Assembly (NCBI GenBank): GCA_963765935.1
Contig: CAVXXX010000002.1
Coordinates: forward strand, 62,001 to 126,000
DNA from: JAMXLG01 sp963765935
Lineage (GTDB): Bacteria > Vulcanimicrobiota > Vulcanimicrobiia > Vulcanimicrobiales > Vulcanimicrobiaceae
Direction of reading: 5' to 3'
Length of the DNA stretch: 64,000 nt
The position numbers and the translations under genes were made by a program. This document shows, one piece after another, positions 8,638 to 17,953 of the stretch. The stretch's first letter is position 1, and each line of letters starts with the position of its first letter. The notes under the pieces are model-generated. The model did no database searches. It saw only the letters and a program-made list of their open reading frames with translations, and was not told the DNA's origin.

Positions 8638-10173
8638 TCACAATCGAGCAGATACAGCCGCTGCGTAACGGCGATACGCTGCGGCCGGTGCGGTGTTTGC
8701 ATCGGCCGCTACATTCGTGTCCGATGCGCGCGCCCACGCGTTGTAGGTCATCGCTACGAACGTAAACGCAAGCCACAGATACTTTTCCGTCATCATGTCG
8801 AGGAAAAGGCTGCACGTGAAGAGACCGATGATCGCGCCTTCGGCGGCGACGCGCACATCGTAGAACTCATTTGTGCGATCGATGACCGAAAGCATTCTGA
8901 GTTGCCTGAACCACGCAAGAAGAGTGAGCACTAGACCGATCGCGCCGAGTTCAATGAGGCTTGAAATCAAGAGGCTGTGCGGTGCTCGATGCCACTGCGC
9001 AAAATATGGCTGAAAAATATAGAGCAAGTGTTTGTCATAAGCGAACGCAAAGTTGCCCCAACCCGCGCCGAATATGCCATATTGTTGAGCCGCATGTATG
9101 CCGACTTTCCAAATCGATATGCGCCCGGCGCCACCCGTGGAGACGGCCTTGGTGAAGCGTGCCATGATGAACGGTAAAAGGCCGAGAAGCGGCAGGCTTG
9201 CCACTCCCGCAAGTATCAAGAGCCGCAAACGATGGCGCGTACGGAAGAAGAAGTAAACGAGCATCGCAGCAATTCCTAACATCGATCCACGTGAGGCTGC
9301 AAAAGCGATGCCGAGCATCATAATCGCCAGCGCGCCGACGAGTGGAATCGCACGCAACCAGCTTCGTGAGCTAAGAACCAATGTTAGTGTCAAGCTAATC
9401 GGCAACATCAGCGCTGCAGCGTAGTGATTCGGGTCGATGACCTGATCGCTGTCTTGAATCGATAGCGCTAAACGACCGCCATAGTGGCCGTGATAGGGAT
9501 CGGCTTGGCCGCCGTGAACCAGATATGCCCCGTACAGCGCGGCACAGACACCTCCAAGGATCAACAGCGCAATCGTAACTCGCAGATCGTTACGAGAAGT
9601 CGGAACTGTTGCGACGGCGAAATAGAGCAACATCAACAACGTTAGCGGCACCAGGCGCTGTATCGCTGTTTGCTGGTCGATCGCCCAAAAAACCGTCAGG
9701 ATCGTCCAGGCATATAAGATGACCCACCAAACGTTCGAACGCGCAGGTAATACCGGGCGCCGGACGCGGAGATGGTAGACGGCCAGTGCGCCAACGCAGA
9801 GAAGCGCGACGCCCTTCGTTAGCGAGCCGAAGGATCCGACAGTCGTGAGATTGTCGAACGGCGTTACGAGAACATATAGTCCATACGGAAAGATCAACGG
9901 CGCCACGAGCGCCCAATAAAATGCGAGCGGTCCGAATGCCGACGCGAGCGTTAACGCGATTCCCAGCTTCCGGCCGTTCATCGTAACAATCGGCAGGCCG
10001 GCGAGAGCCGTCGTCGCAGCAACCAGCGCCCAAGCACCGACCATCGGTTTGCGTATCGGTGCCGTCACGCGCAAAAGAAATGCGGCGACTGCCGACCATG
10101 ACTGCGCGATTCGTCCCCGAACCGACGGTGTTTCGCGAAGAAGTCCGACTCCCATTACGGCGAATTCTCGCAA
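8638..10173 (-). CDS. O-antigen ligase / polysaccharide polymerase (Wzy/WaaL family)
   Basis: This 511-residue polytopic membrane protein has 10 or more hydrophobic segments and the O-antigen ligase family hallmarks: DPNHYAAALMLPISL near residue 250, SRGSMLGIAAML near 295, and a periplasmic loop followed by RAPHSLLISSLIELGAIG near 395 (the His-Ser-x-Leu motif). Family members either polymerise undecaprenyl-linked repeat units (Wzy) or ligate polymer to an acceptor (WaaL); sequence alone does not separate these. With a Wza-like exporter, Wzc-like kinase and Wzx flippase nearby, a Wzy role is the better guess. It lies 6 bases downstream of the FemAB-like gene on the same strand. Confidence 0.85.
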   Translation of the reverse strand: MREFAVMGVGLLRETPSVRGRIAQSWSAVAAFLLRVTAPIRKPMVGAWALVAATTALAGLPIVTMNGRKLGIALTLASAFGPLAFYWALVAPLIFPYGLYVLVTPFDNLTTVGSFGSLTKGVALLCVGALAVYHLRVRRPVLPARSNVWWVILYAWTILTVFWAIDQQTAIQRLVPLTLLMLLYFAVATVPTSRNDLRVTIALLILGGVCAALYGAYLVHGGQADPYHGHYGGRLALSIQDSDQVIDPNHYAAALMLPISLTLTLVLSSRSWLRAIPLVGALAIMMLGIAFAASRGSMLGIAAMLVYFFFRTRHRLRLLILAGVASLPLLGLLPFIMARFTKAVSTGGAGRISIWKVGIHAAQQYGIFGAGWGNFAFAYDKHLLYIFQPYFAQWHRAPHSLLISSLIELGAIGLVLTLLAWFRQLRMLSVIDRTNEFYDVRVAAEGAIIGLFTCSLFLDMMTEKYLWLAFTFVAMTYNAWARASDTNVAADANTAPAAAYRRYAAAVSARL

Positions 10174-10179
10174 AAACAG

Positions 10180-11220
10180 CTAGTCGCGTGCAATTGGCTG
10201 CGGACCTGCACTTGGGGGGCCAATCGGGGTACCTTTGCCTTGGTTTGCAGCTTGGGATCCCATCCTGCGCTTAAGTTCGTTACGCAACCGCTCGTACAAC
10301 GCGAAGCCTCGATTGCTAACGGTAAGTGCTTCGTACGTAATCGAACGCGCGCCGAGGTCGCGCTTGAACCGTTCGACGCCGGGAAGGCCTTCGCTCGCCC
10401 CGAGATTATACCAATGAACTCCCCTCTCGCATGCGGCGTTCAAGAGCGCAATGTTAAGAGCGTTGCTGGGGCGATATTCACTGAACTCGCGACGCATCGC
10501 TGCCGACCAGAAAAATAGCTCTTCGGAGCCGTAGAAAACGACGCCGCCGCCAATTCGCTTGCCGTCGACTTCGGCGAACCATATTTCGACGTCGTCGCCG
10601 CCGCGTTCTACCACCGCTTCCAGCAGCCGTTTGGAAATCGGCGGTTCTTTGAGGCCCCATCCTTGCGCCGCTTGGTCCAAGAGCGCGTAATAATCGTCAA
10701 CGGCGCTCGCGTCCGTTGCACGACCGCACGAGACGCCGCGACGCTGAGCCTGACCAGCCATTCGCCGAGTCACGCCGCGAATGCCGGCAAGCACGGAATC
10801 GAGACCTTCGCTGCAATCAATGACTGCTGTTTCGTGGGTCGTCCCCGTAAAACCATCGGGTCGTGTAATTGTCGCCAGCGGCCATACGACGATCCGAAGC
10901 TGATCGACGAAGCGGGCAGCTTCGCACACTACTCGCGTAGTGGTTGCGGCATCGGCAACGTTGCCATTTTCGTCTAAAGCACAGGTGTATCCACCAAGCG
11001 GAAAAGCTTCATACTGTTTAAACGGTAGCCTTCCGCCGGTCTTGCGCAGGGCAGGCAAGATAAACCACCGGCCATCTATTCGCACGCGTAACGGCGCGGG
11101 GACTAACGCAGATCGCGCTTGGGCCAGTGCCAGCGCCCATGCCGGGCGCGCAAAGAACGTTGGTGCCGGGTAGTCCCGATCGAACGAGAGCCAATCGGAT
11201 ATCTGGAGCCGTTCTATCAT
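10180..11220 (-). CDS. FemAB/GNAT-like acyltransferase (BioF2-like)
   Basis: The chosen start is the ATG at 11220, which overlaps the upstream gene's stop as ATGA; a longer frame from 11298 would run deep into that gene. The resulting 346-residue protein has the pattern of BioF2/CelD-type GNAT proteins: FARPAWALALAQ near the start, GITRRMAGQAQR-like helix in the middle, then IWFAEVDGKRIGGGVVFYGSEELFFWSAAMRREFSEYRPSNAL and WYNLGASEGLPGVERFKRDLG at the end. Such proteins are frequent in exopolysaccharide loci and may transfer acyl or aminoacyl groups to sugars. It is coupled to the GT-B gene upstream. Confidence 0.8.
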   Translation of the reverse strand: MIERLQISDWLSFDRDYPAPTFFARPAWALALAQARSALVPAPLRVRIDGRWFILPALRKTGGRLPFKQYEAFPLGGYTCALDENGNVADAATTTRVVCEAARFVDQLRIVVWPLATITRPDGFTGTTHETAVIDCSEGLDSVLAGIRGVTRRMAGQAQRRGVSCGRATDASAVDDYYALLDQAAQGWGLKEPPISKRLLEAVVERGGDDVEIWFAEVDGKRIGGGVVFYGSEELFFWSAAMRREFSEYRPSNALNIALLNAACERGVHWYNLGASEGLPGVERFKRDLGARSITYEALTVSNRGFALYERLRNELKRRMGSQAANQGKGTPIGPPSAGPQPIARD

Positions 11221-12191
11221 GTCGCCTCGCTCGGAACGTCGCTCGAGATTGCGTGCGCCGTGTCGGTTCCCCAGAAGTTTGCAATTGCTCGTAAACATCG
11301 GGCCGTCTCGTACGTTCGGTTTACATACGCCGCCGCTTCAAATTGCGGCCGCAGGGTGCCCGCACGGAAACGCGCGAGTAGATCGCGCACGGCTTGTTCC
11401 ACCTCGTCGTACCCGTTCGCATTGATTGCATACGGAAAGGGTTGGCTCCAAATAACATGCCGCCCATGGGCGAGCGCCTCGAGACTCATCAGAGACAATC
11501 CGTCGCGTTGCGTTAGGCGAACCAATACTGTGGAATCTTCGTACGCATCACGAAGATCCGGGCACCATCCGAGATCCCGCACATCGGCCTCCGACGGTAC
11601 TGACAGATCTCCGCCACCGGCGATGAGAAAGCGGATTCCCTCGCGATACGTCGCTGCAATGAGCCGCTCGCAGTCTGCCTTACGGTATGCATCACAGCGG
11701 GTCCGCGGCATGTAAATCAAGACGGTGAATCGTTCGGGTAGCGGCCGCACCTCTTCGGACGCGATGCGCGGGGGCAACGGCGCAAGCTGCGCTTTGATAC
11801 CGTACTCGGCAAGCTCTTCGATCGTCCAATCGACTTCCGCTAAATTTACAACATTGGGTTCCAAAAACAAGCTTCGGAGATCGGGCCGGTTTCGCAAGAG
11901 CGTGATGTCCGTTCCAACCCAGTGAACGACGCGCGGACGGCGTGTGAGACGCCAGAAACGATGCAGCCATCGGTTTCCGATCGGCTCGCCGATCGAGTAC
12001 CACACGTCGGAGTCGAATAGTTGAAAAAGCGCGCTGATAAGGGCTGCTTTGGATTTTACTTGTACGAGGCGCGGGTGCCATTGTGGAAGTAGCTGCTGCG
12101 TCGAATCAGCGATGTGCGAGACGAAAAGCTCCAGCCCCGATATTGCGACGTTCTTTGGCCGGCGGTAGTCGCGCCGCCGTAGGACGTTCAT
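11217..12191 (-). CDS. GT-B glycosyltransferase-like protein
   Basis: This is a protein of about 324 residues when started at the ATG at 12191, which has a GGGGG run just upstream; a TTG at 12200 adds three residues. The middle contains VVHWVGTDITLL and the second half FTVLIYMPRTR, FLIAGGGDLSVPSEADVRDLGW and GLSLMSLEALAHGRHVIWS, which match the donor-binding half of GT4-type enzymes (E of the second motif in SLEAL). The N-terminal half is short and divergent. It overlaps the FemAB-like gene by 4 bases, so the two products are probably made together. A CATTATAAAAT stretch upstream could be a -10 element shared with the divergent lipoprotein promoter region. Confidence 0.75.
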   Translation of the reverse strand: MNVLRRRDYRRPKNVAISGLELFVSHIADSTQQLLPQWHPRLVQVKSKAALISALFQLFDSDVWYSIGEPIGNRWLHRFWRLTRRPRVVHWVGTDITLLRNRPDLRSLFLEPNVVNLAEVDWTIEELAEYGIKAQLAPLPPRIASEEVRPLPERFTVLIYMPRTRCDAYRKADCERLIAATYREGIRFLIAGGGDLSVPSEADVRDLGWCPDLRDAYEDSTVLVRLTQRDGLSLMSLEALAHGRHVIWSQPFPYAINANGYDEVEQAVRDLLARFRAGTLRPQFEAAAYVNRTYETARCLRAIANFWGTDTAHAISSDVPSEAT

Positions 12192-12260
12192 GGCCCCCAA
12201 TTTTATAATGGCTCCGGTGTGAAACGGTGTGTGTGGCTCGGCCCACTATCCACGCTACCA

Positions 12261-12294
12261 CAAAAGTCCGGTCCGCTTGTCTTCCCAAAAGTCC
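12261..12294. promoter_or_regulatory. Direct repeat of CAAAAGTCC, possible operator
   Basis: CAAAAGTCC occurs at 12261-12269 and again at 12286-12294, 25 bases apart, in the divergent spacer between the GT-B gene and the export operon starting with a lipoprotein. Spacing of about 2.4 helical turns would suit a dimeric regulator, but two 9-mers can arise by chance. Confidence 0.25.
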
Positions 12295-12419
12295 TCGGAT
12301 ATGTAGGCTTTTTGACGTTCCGAACTTCCCTTTACGAACGTTTGCCGTCGTTCAGTTATGTGGAAAGTATAAAAGCGAGCCAATCGTTGCATTCTTTCTC
12401 GCATGGAGGTCTTGGTAGC

Positions 12420-13283
12420 ATGGCTACTCGCCAGACGATCGCCGCAGCCGGTTTCCTGTTTGCCCTTGCCCTCGCCGCCTGCGGTGGCGGTGGCGGTGGC
12501 GGCGGTTCCAACCCTTTACCCGGCAATCCGACGAACCCGCCCTCAAGTCCGACGACTAATCCATCATCAAACCCTACCTCGAATCCGACGTCACATCCGA
12601 CATCCAATCCCACGACGACCCCGTCGGCAGCCGTGAGCGGAACCTTGCCCACGACGCAAGGGCATAGCATGGCAAACGCAAGCTTGCTTTTTACCTGCGG
12701 TTGCTCGGCGCAAGCCGGAACGGTGGCCGCAAACGGTAGCGGACAATTTACCGTCACATCAACATCCACTGCCGTGCCCAACCATCCCGCCCCGACCTAC
12801 ACCGCGGTACCTGGTCGTAACTACATGCTGATCGCGACCGCCAGCGGAGCGAACACGCAGGTGTGGACGCTCGAGTTCCTCGGAAAGACGCCGGCGACAA
12901 ACCTGAACCTGTCAGGTACGCTTGGAGCGGGCCCGACAACGGATGCCGCCTCCACTGCAGCCGCGCTTTACATCTACAAGGAGTCGCAATCGAATAGCGA
13001 CACATCGTTCGACGCCTGGAACTTCAACGCGATTGCGAATTGGTACAAGAAGAGTCTGGCGATGGGCGGCGCTAATGCGGCCGAGCAAAAACTGATCGCC
13101 GACGTGCAAAGCCTTCAGGGTTCGGGTACCGCGATGTGGCCGACCGTACCCGTCTGGGCTCCCACTGGGTCCACGTCTAATGCTACGATTAACACGGACA
13201 TCACCGCCGTGTTCAAGAGCGGCGACACTAACCTGCCGACCCCGTGCCCGAGCGTGGGCTGCGCTAGTACCCCCACACCCTAA
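12420..13283 (+). CDS. Lipoprotein with polyglycine and Asn-Pro-Thr-Ser linker
   Basis: The start at 12420 has GGAGG nine bases upstream and gives a classical lipoprotein signal (MATRQTIAAAGFLFALALAAC, Cys 21). A frame open from 12219 is rejected because it would bury that signal. The Cys is followed by eight Gly and then a low-complexity linker of Asn-Pro-Thr-Ser units to about residue 70. The remaining roughly 215 residues form an unknown domain with a CGC pair, a probable beta-sandwich start, a helical middle (YIYKESQSNSDTSFDAWNFNAIANWYKK) and a Cys-containing tail. It is the first gene before the Wza-like and Wzc-like genes, though a hairpin terminator lies between. Function unknown; surface assembly is a contextual guess. 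Confidence 0.85.
   Translation: MATRQTIAAAGFLFALALAACGGGGGGGGSNPLPGNPTNPPSSPTTNPSSNPTSNPTSHPTSNPTTTPSAAVSGTLPTTQGHSMANASLLFTCGCSAQAGTVAANGSGQFTVTSTSTAVPNHPAPTYTAVPGRNYMLIATASGANTQVWTLEFLGKTPATNLNLSGTLGAGPTTDAASTAAALYIYKESQSNSDTSFDAWNFNAIANWYKKSLAMGGANAAEQKLIADVQSLQGSGTAMWPTVPVWAPTGSTSNATINTDITAVFKSGDTNLPTPCPSVGCASTPTP
12483..12640 (+). repeat. Low-complexity coding repeat (poly-Gly, Asn-Pro-Thr-Ser)
   Basis: A GGT/GGC triplet run encodes eight consecutive Gly. It is followed by irregular 9- to 12-base units of the type AAT-CCG-ACG-TCA encoding Asn-Pro-Thr-Ser variants. Such linkers hold a lipoprotein domain away from the membrane and can change length by slippage. Confidence 0.7.
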
Positions 13284-13309
13284 AGAAGTGCCCATATTGC
13301 TCAAGGCCG

Positions 13310-13336
13310 CTAGGCCGCAATCATTTTGCGGCCTAG
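13310..13336 (+). terminator. Hairpin terminator after the lipoprotein gene
   Basis: An 11-bp perfect stem, CTAGGCCGCAA with TTGCGGCCTAG, encloses TCATT. It begins 27 bases after the stop at 13283 and 26 bases before the Wza-like start. The U tail is poor (CACACTTTT), so read-through into the export genes is likely. Confidence 0.65.
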
Positions 13337-13361
13337 GGCACACTTTTCGTAGGATGGTGTC

Positions 13362-14345
13362 ATGATACGACAGTTCTGCGTCGTCGCGACGGCATTGCTT
13401 GTCTTCGGGGGTACGGTAGCTGTAAGCGGCGCGCCTATCGCCTCGCCAACGCCGACCCCGACCCCAACTCCGGCGGGAGCCGTAGCGCCCACGCAAGCGC
13501 CGGTGATGCCCCCGGAAACGGCGGCGATCAAAGAGCGTCCAGAGGTCATCCATCCCGGTGACCAACTCAACATCCAAGTTTTCAATCAGCCGACTCTTTC
13601 GCAGACCGTCACCGTGCTGCCGGATGGAAGCATTAACTACCCGCTGCTCGGTCGCGAAAAGCTCGGCGGAAAAACTGTTTCCAACGCGACCGCAATCTTG
13701 TCACGCGAACTGCAGAAGTACGTGAAGCATCCATTCGTGACGATTGCGATTGCACAGCTCGGGCAGCCGTCGGTGCTGGTGCTCGGCGACGTGAAGAACC
13801 CGGGCAAGTATCAGCTGCGATCAGATGCGCGTGTTACCGATGCGATCGCCGCAGCCGGCGGAATCGCGGACCAGAACGGTGCACTTCCTGATGCTCGCAT
13901 CTCCGATAGCGCCGGAGCGGTCACAACGGTTTCGCTTCAGAAACTGCTACATGACGGCGACGAAGCACTCGACCAGCCAATCGGTGAGGGCAGCGTCGTT
14001 TACGTTCCCGGGCCGGTTATGTTCAACGTGGTTGTCGAAGGCGCGGTCGACCATCCGGGTCAGATCCAAGTTGCTGAAGGTGACCGCCTTTCGGTTGCAA
14101 TCGCAAAAGCCGGTAACAGCTCAAACGCACAGTCCGATTTGAACAACATACACATCATGAGAACGTTGCCCAGCGGCCAGGAGCAGACGTACAACGTGAA
14201 CCTTTACCAAGCGCTTCAGAATCAAGACATCTCGGCCGACATGGCGCTGCAAAAAGGTGACACGATTTACGTGCCTCAGTCAAAGGGTAAGACTACCGGA
14301 CTAGGCGCAGGGTTGATTTACATCCTTAGCCGGTTGATTCCGTAG
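13362..14345 (+). CDS. Polysaccharide export protein, Wza-like (SLBB domains)
   Basis: This 327-residue protein has a signal peptide (residues 1-24) and a Pro-Thr repeat linker. A Poly_export domain follows at about 60-145 (HPGDQLNIQVFNQPTLSQTVTVLPDGSINYPLLG, the family signature). Two SLBB beta-grasp domains are visible: LGDVKNPGKYQLRSDARVTDAIAAAGG near 150 and VEGAVDHPGQIQVAEGDRLSVAIAKAG near 225. The tail LGAGLIYILSRLIP could be the outer-membrane helix seen in Wza. No lipobox Cys is obvious, unlike Escherichia coli Wza. It would form the outer-membrane exit for the polysaccharide with the Wzc-like protein encoded 13 bases downstream. Confidence 0.93.
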   Translation: MIRQFCVVATALLVFGGTVAVSGAPIASPTPTPTPTPAGAVAPTQAPVMPPETAAIKERPEVIHPGDQLNIQVFNQPTLSQTVTVLPDGSINYPLLGREKLGGKTVSNATAILSRELQKYVKHPFVTIAIAQLGQPSVLVLGDVKNPGKYQLRSDARVTDAIAAAGGIADQNGALPDARISDSAGAVTTVSLQKLLHDGDEALDQPIGEGSVVYVPGPVMFNVVVEGAVDHPGQIQVAEGDRLSVAIAKAGNSSNAQSDLNNIHIMRTLPSGQEQTYNVNLYQALQNQDISADMALQKGDTIYVPQSKGKTTGLGAGLIYILSRLIP

Positions 14346-14358
14346 GAGCAGTTCTTTA

Positions 14359-16545
14359 GTGCAGGCTTTACCTCCGAACAACGCGCTTGCGACAACGACA
14401 GGCGCGCCGCTGAACACCGCCGAGAGCATTCTGCAAGAGCGCCAGCGCGATATCGGATATATCTGGCGGATTCTGTATCGTCGCCGTTGGGCAGCGCTCG
14501 GAATTTTCGCTGGATTCGTCCTACTCGTAGTTTTGGGCACACTAGTGTGGCCGAAGCAGTACATGAGCGACGTCAAGTTGATTGCTGGGACCTCGAGTTC
14601 AGGGCCGACCGAAGCGAATCCCGACGTTGGTCTGCCGGTACTCAATGCGCTAATGATTGCAAGCGGCATGCAGAGCGCGGAAACGTATGCGGAACTCTTT
14701 CAAGAGACGCCGGTCCTCGACAAGGTCATCCAAAGCGAGAAGCTTGCAATCAGTCCGCACAACTTCTTGAAAGATCACGTTGTCGTGAAACCCGTCACGA
14801 ACACGAATATCGTCGATATCGGAGTAACGTGGGGAAATCGCGTGAAATCCGCCGCAATCGCCAACGCATTCGCGCAGGCAATTGTCGACAGGCAGCGCGA
14901 ACTGGTTTCGGCTCAAGCCCGAATGGCCGTCGATTCACTGAAACAACAGTTGCCCCAAGCTCAAGCCTCCATGAATGACGCGGCGGAGAAACTTGCGCGT
15001 TTCGAAGCCACGAATCACATCGCCGACATCAACCAGCAGACGCAAGTAACGATTCAGAACATGGCCGCAATCGAGTCGAAGATCGGCCAAGTGCGCGCGG
15101 ACCGTCAGCAGGCGCAGGCACAACTCTCGTCGGCACAGGGCCAGCTCAGCACGTTGACGCCGACAATCACGGGTATGACGCAAGTCAACGAGAACCCGGT
15201 GCTCGCGAATTTGCAGCAACAGCTCTCGCAGGTTGACGTTCAATTGCGTCAAGCCCAGGAGCAGTACACCGATGTGTATCCGCAAGTCATTGCGCTCAAA
15301 CAGCAGAAGGCGGAAATAGAGAAGGCGATTCAAGCGCAACAATCGACCATCGTCGCCGGCCGTAACGTCGTGCCGAATCCGGTCTATCAAACGCTCCAGC
15401 AACAGGCGGCGGGATACCGTTCTCAAGTGGCGGCAGACGACGCGCAGGTCACCGAGCTCAGCCGTCAGGAAAAGGCGATGAATCCGGAACTCGCTGCACT
15501 TCCGGCGCAGACCGAACAACTCGCGCGCCTTCAGTTGCAAGCAAAGGCGACGCAAGACGTATACACGCAACTGCAGCAGAAGTTCGTGAATGCGCAAGTT
15601 GCATCGGAGACCGCGATCAGCGACGTTACAATCACGCAACCGGCGGATCCGCGCACGGCGCAAGAGATTCCGAACCTCCTGCTTAACACGGTTATTGCAG
15701 TTGTACTCGGACTCGTTTTGGGAGTTACCGGTGCGTTGGTCCTCGATTACTTCGACAATCGAATTCGCGACGAACGCGAAACTGAAGTCGTACTCGGGTT
15801 ACCGACGCTTGGAACCGTCCCGCTTGTGGAGCTGCGCAACGGTGAAGCAGCGCAGCAATGGGTTAAAACGCTTGCGATGGAGTCGTTCATTCAACTCATC
15901 ACAAACGTCCGGTACGCAAGCGACGTAAAAATGCGATCGCTCGCCATCCTCAGCCCAATGCAGGGCGACGGTAAGTCGACGTGCGCAATCAATATCGCGC
16001 TTGCGATGAAGGAAATCGAAGGACCGGTTCTCCTCGTGGATGCCGACATGCGCCGTCCGTCGCTGCACGCTAAGATGCACCTTCGCAACGATCGCGGACT
16101 CTCCGATGTTCTCGTCGGACTGACGCCGCTGTTGCAGGCGGTTCAGGTTGACGAGCGCAGCGGGCTTTCGGTAATGACCAGCGGTACGCCGGCGCCGAAT
16201 CCTGTCAAGCTGCTCGAGTCGCGTTCATTCGACTCGCTCATTGAAGAAGCTCTGAAATCGTTCCAGATGATTATCTTCGACGGGGCGGCATTTGTCGGCA
16301 ACATCGATTCAGCCGTTCTGGCGCGCAAATCCGACGGATCGCTGCTTATCGTTTCGCAAGGCAAGACGGATATGCGCGAAGCTAACCGGACACTCAAGCG
16401 CCTCAGGCGGATGGGCGTGAACAACGTGCTCGGTTTTGTGCTGAACCGCGTACAGGCACGACGCAGCGATTACGACGCGTACTCGAGCTATCAAATTCCA
16501 GTTGAAAGTGACGACTCGCCGATCGTAGCCGCGACCGGCAACTAA
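14359..16545 (+). CDS. Wzz/Wzc-like chain-length regulator and BY-kinase
   Basis: This 728-residue protein starts at GTG 14359. It has a Wzz-type N-terminal membrane segment (about residues 46-68), a long periplasmic coiled coil rich in Gln and Ala (about 190-420), a second membrane segment (about 438-460) and a cytoplasmic BY-kinase domain. The kinase has Walker A' SPMQGDGKS (about 532-540), Walker A LLVDADMRRP (about 559) and a late IIFDGAAF Walker B. The tail has only three Tyr (DYDAYSSY), fewer than the usual Tyr cluster. Such proteins couple chain length and export to phosphorylation cycles. It sits between the Wza-like and Wzx genes. Confidence 0.93.
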   Translation: MQALPPNNALATTTGAPLNTAESILQERQRDIGYIWRILYRRRWAALGIFAGFVLLVVLGTLVWPKQYMSDVKLIAGTSSSGPTEANPDVGLPVLNALMIASGMQSAETYAELFQETPVLDKVIQSEKLAISPHNFLKDHVVVKPVTNTNIVDIGVTWGNRVKSAAIANAFAQAIVDRQRELVSAQARMAVDSLKQQLPQAQASMNDAAEKLARFEATNHIADINQQTQVTIQNMAAIESKIGQVRADRQQAQAQLSSAQGQLSTLTPTITGMTQVNENPVLANLQQQLSQVDVQLRQAQEQYTDVYPQVIALKQQKAEIEKAIQAQQSTIVAGRNVVPNPVYQTLQQQAAGYRSQVAADDAQVTELSRQEKAMNPELAALPAQTEQLARLQLQAKATQDVYTQLQQKFVNAQVASETAISDVTITQPADPRTAQEIPNLLLNTVIAVVLGLVLGVTGALVLDYFDNRIRDERETEVVLGLPTLGTVPLVELRNGEAAQQWVKTLAMESFIQLITNVRYASDVKMRSLAILSPMQGDGKSTCAINIALAMKEIEGPVLLVDADMRRPSLHAKMHLRNDRGLSDVLVGLTPLLQAVQVDERSGLSVMTSGTPAPNPVKLLESRSFDSLIEEALKSFQMIIFDGAAFVGNIDSAVLARKSDGSLLIVSQGKTDMREANRTLKRLRRMGVNNVLGFVLNRVQARRSDYDAYSSYQIPVESDDSPIVAATGN

Positions 16546-16567
16546 GACCCGACGGATCGTTAAAGTA

Positions 16568-17953
16568 ATGGCTTCGTTTTCCGGCGATTCGCGCGTCGCT
16601 TCTCCGGCCGAAGAAGCGCAGCCCGAGACGAGATCTGTGGCTCGAGAACTGTCGACGAAGAGCTTCGAAACATTCGTGTTTCGGCTCTTCTCGCAGGCGT
16701 CGCTTACGATTCTCGGAATCGTGCTTGCCCGTGAGATCGGTCCGCTCGGCAAGGGCATATACATCTATGCCGCCACGATCCTTGCGATTTTGCTGACGGT
16801 CTCGAGCGGCCAGTCCTCCGCTATCACGTGGCAATACGCTCGGCAGAAGATGTCGAGCGCGACAGTTTACGCCGCAATGATGCGGTTCTGCACGCTTCTT
16901 GTGCTTCCGATCTCGATCGGCCTCGCACTTTTCGGATTGTGGCGGCACGACGTTACGCTTATCGCGCCTGCGCTTGCCTTGCCATTTGCGTACTTCAACC
17001 AAGTTACGCTGGCGTTCTTCCTTTCCGATGGGCATGTGCGGTGGGCGAACGTGCAAGGACTACTGGTTCCCGGCATTTTGGTTGTCGCGGTCGTAATCGC
17101 GTGCGTCGGATTTCATCAAAATGTCGACACCGTATTGGTCCTCTGGGTACTTTCGTTTGCGGTCGTCGGCGTGCGATCGTTCGTCCTCGTGCGGCGCTAC
17201 GCCAATCGCGGCCCGCGTGAGGAAAACGTTTGGCATGCCTTTATCGATCAGTTAAAATTCGCGTCCAAAGCATCGGCCGGCGTCCTGTTACAGGCGCTTA
17301 ACTTCCAAATCAACTTATTCTTGGTCTCTTGGATATTGGGCGCCACGATGCTCGGCGTCTATTCAGTCGCTGTTGGACTCGGTCAATTGATGTGGTTCAT
17401 CAGCCGGCCGCTGGCGTTTTCTTCCTACGGACGCATTGCCTCATTGCCGAAACGAGAATCTGCTCGTCTCACCTTGCTTTGCTTGCGACATTCGATTATC
17501 GCAGTTGGAATAGCGAGCGTGCTCTTGTTCTTTATCGGTCCGCGTTTGATCGTACTACTTTATGGGGCACGATTCAGTGGATCTGCTTTGGCATTGCGGT
17601 GCATATTGCCCGGCATTGTTGCCTACTGCGGCATGCCTTTCGTTTCTCAATTCTACGTCTCACAGATGGGCCGTCCGATGACGGCGACGTACATCTCGGG
17701 AGTGTCCACAATCACCTGCGCTGCGATCTCGCTCGCTTTGATTCATCCGCTCGGGATCGCCGGGTGCGCAATTGCGACGTCAGTCTCCTACTCCGCGGCT
17801 TTCGGAATCATGCTATTCTTGTTCTACAAAGAGACCAACATCGCGCCAACACAGATCTTTGCGGTGAGCTTGCGCGATTTGCGACACTACGACGACCTTT
17901 TGAAAACGACGTATGGTCGCATCGCACGTCTTTTGCGATTGAAGTCTGCATGA
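16568..17953 (+). CDS. Oligosaccharide flippase (Wzx-like, MOP superfamily)
   Basis: This is a 461-residue polytopic membrane protein with about 12-14 hydrophobic segments. It starts RELSTKSFETFVFRLFSQASLTILGIVLAREIGPLGKGIYIYA, typical of polysaccharide biosynthesis (PST/MATE-like) flippases. A middle motif NFQINLFLVSWILGATMLGVYSVAVGLGQLMWFI matches the second half-repeat of the family. It should move the undecaprenyl-linked repeat unit across the inner membrane for polymerisation. Its stop overlaps the next start as ATGA, and it follows the Wzc-like gene by 22 bases, so the export operon continues through it. Confidence 0.92.
   Translation: MASFSGDSRVASPAEEAQPETRSVARELSTKSFETFVFRLFSQASLTILGIVLAREIGPLGKGIYIYAATILAILLTVSSGQSSAITWQYARQKMSSATVYAAMMRFCTLLVLPISIGLALFGLWRHDVTLIAPALALPFAYFNQVTLAFFLSDGHVRWANVQGLLVPGILVVAVVIACVGFHQNVDTVLVLWVLSFAVVGVRSFVLVRRYANRGPREENVWHAFIDQLKFASKASAGVLLQALNFQINLFLVSWILGATMLGVYSVAVGLGQLMWFISRPLAFSSYGRIASLPKRESARLTLLCLRHSIIAVGIASVLLFFIGPRLIVLLYGARFSGSALALRCILPGIVAYCGMPFVSQFYVSQMGRPMTATYISGVSTITCAAISLALIHPLGIAGCAIATSVSYSAAFGIMLFLFYKETNIAPTQIFAVSLRDLRHYDDLLKTTYGRIARLLRLKSA

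Noticed and set aside
12219..12419. N-terminal extension of the lipoprotein gene
   Set aside because: It would place 67 residues before a perfect lipoprotein signal; the ATG at 12420 has a good ribosome site.
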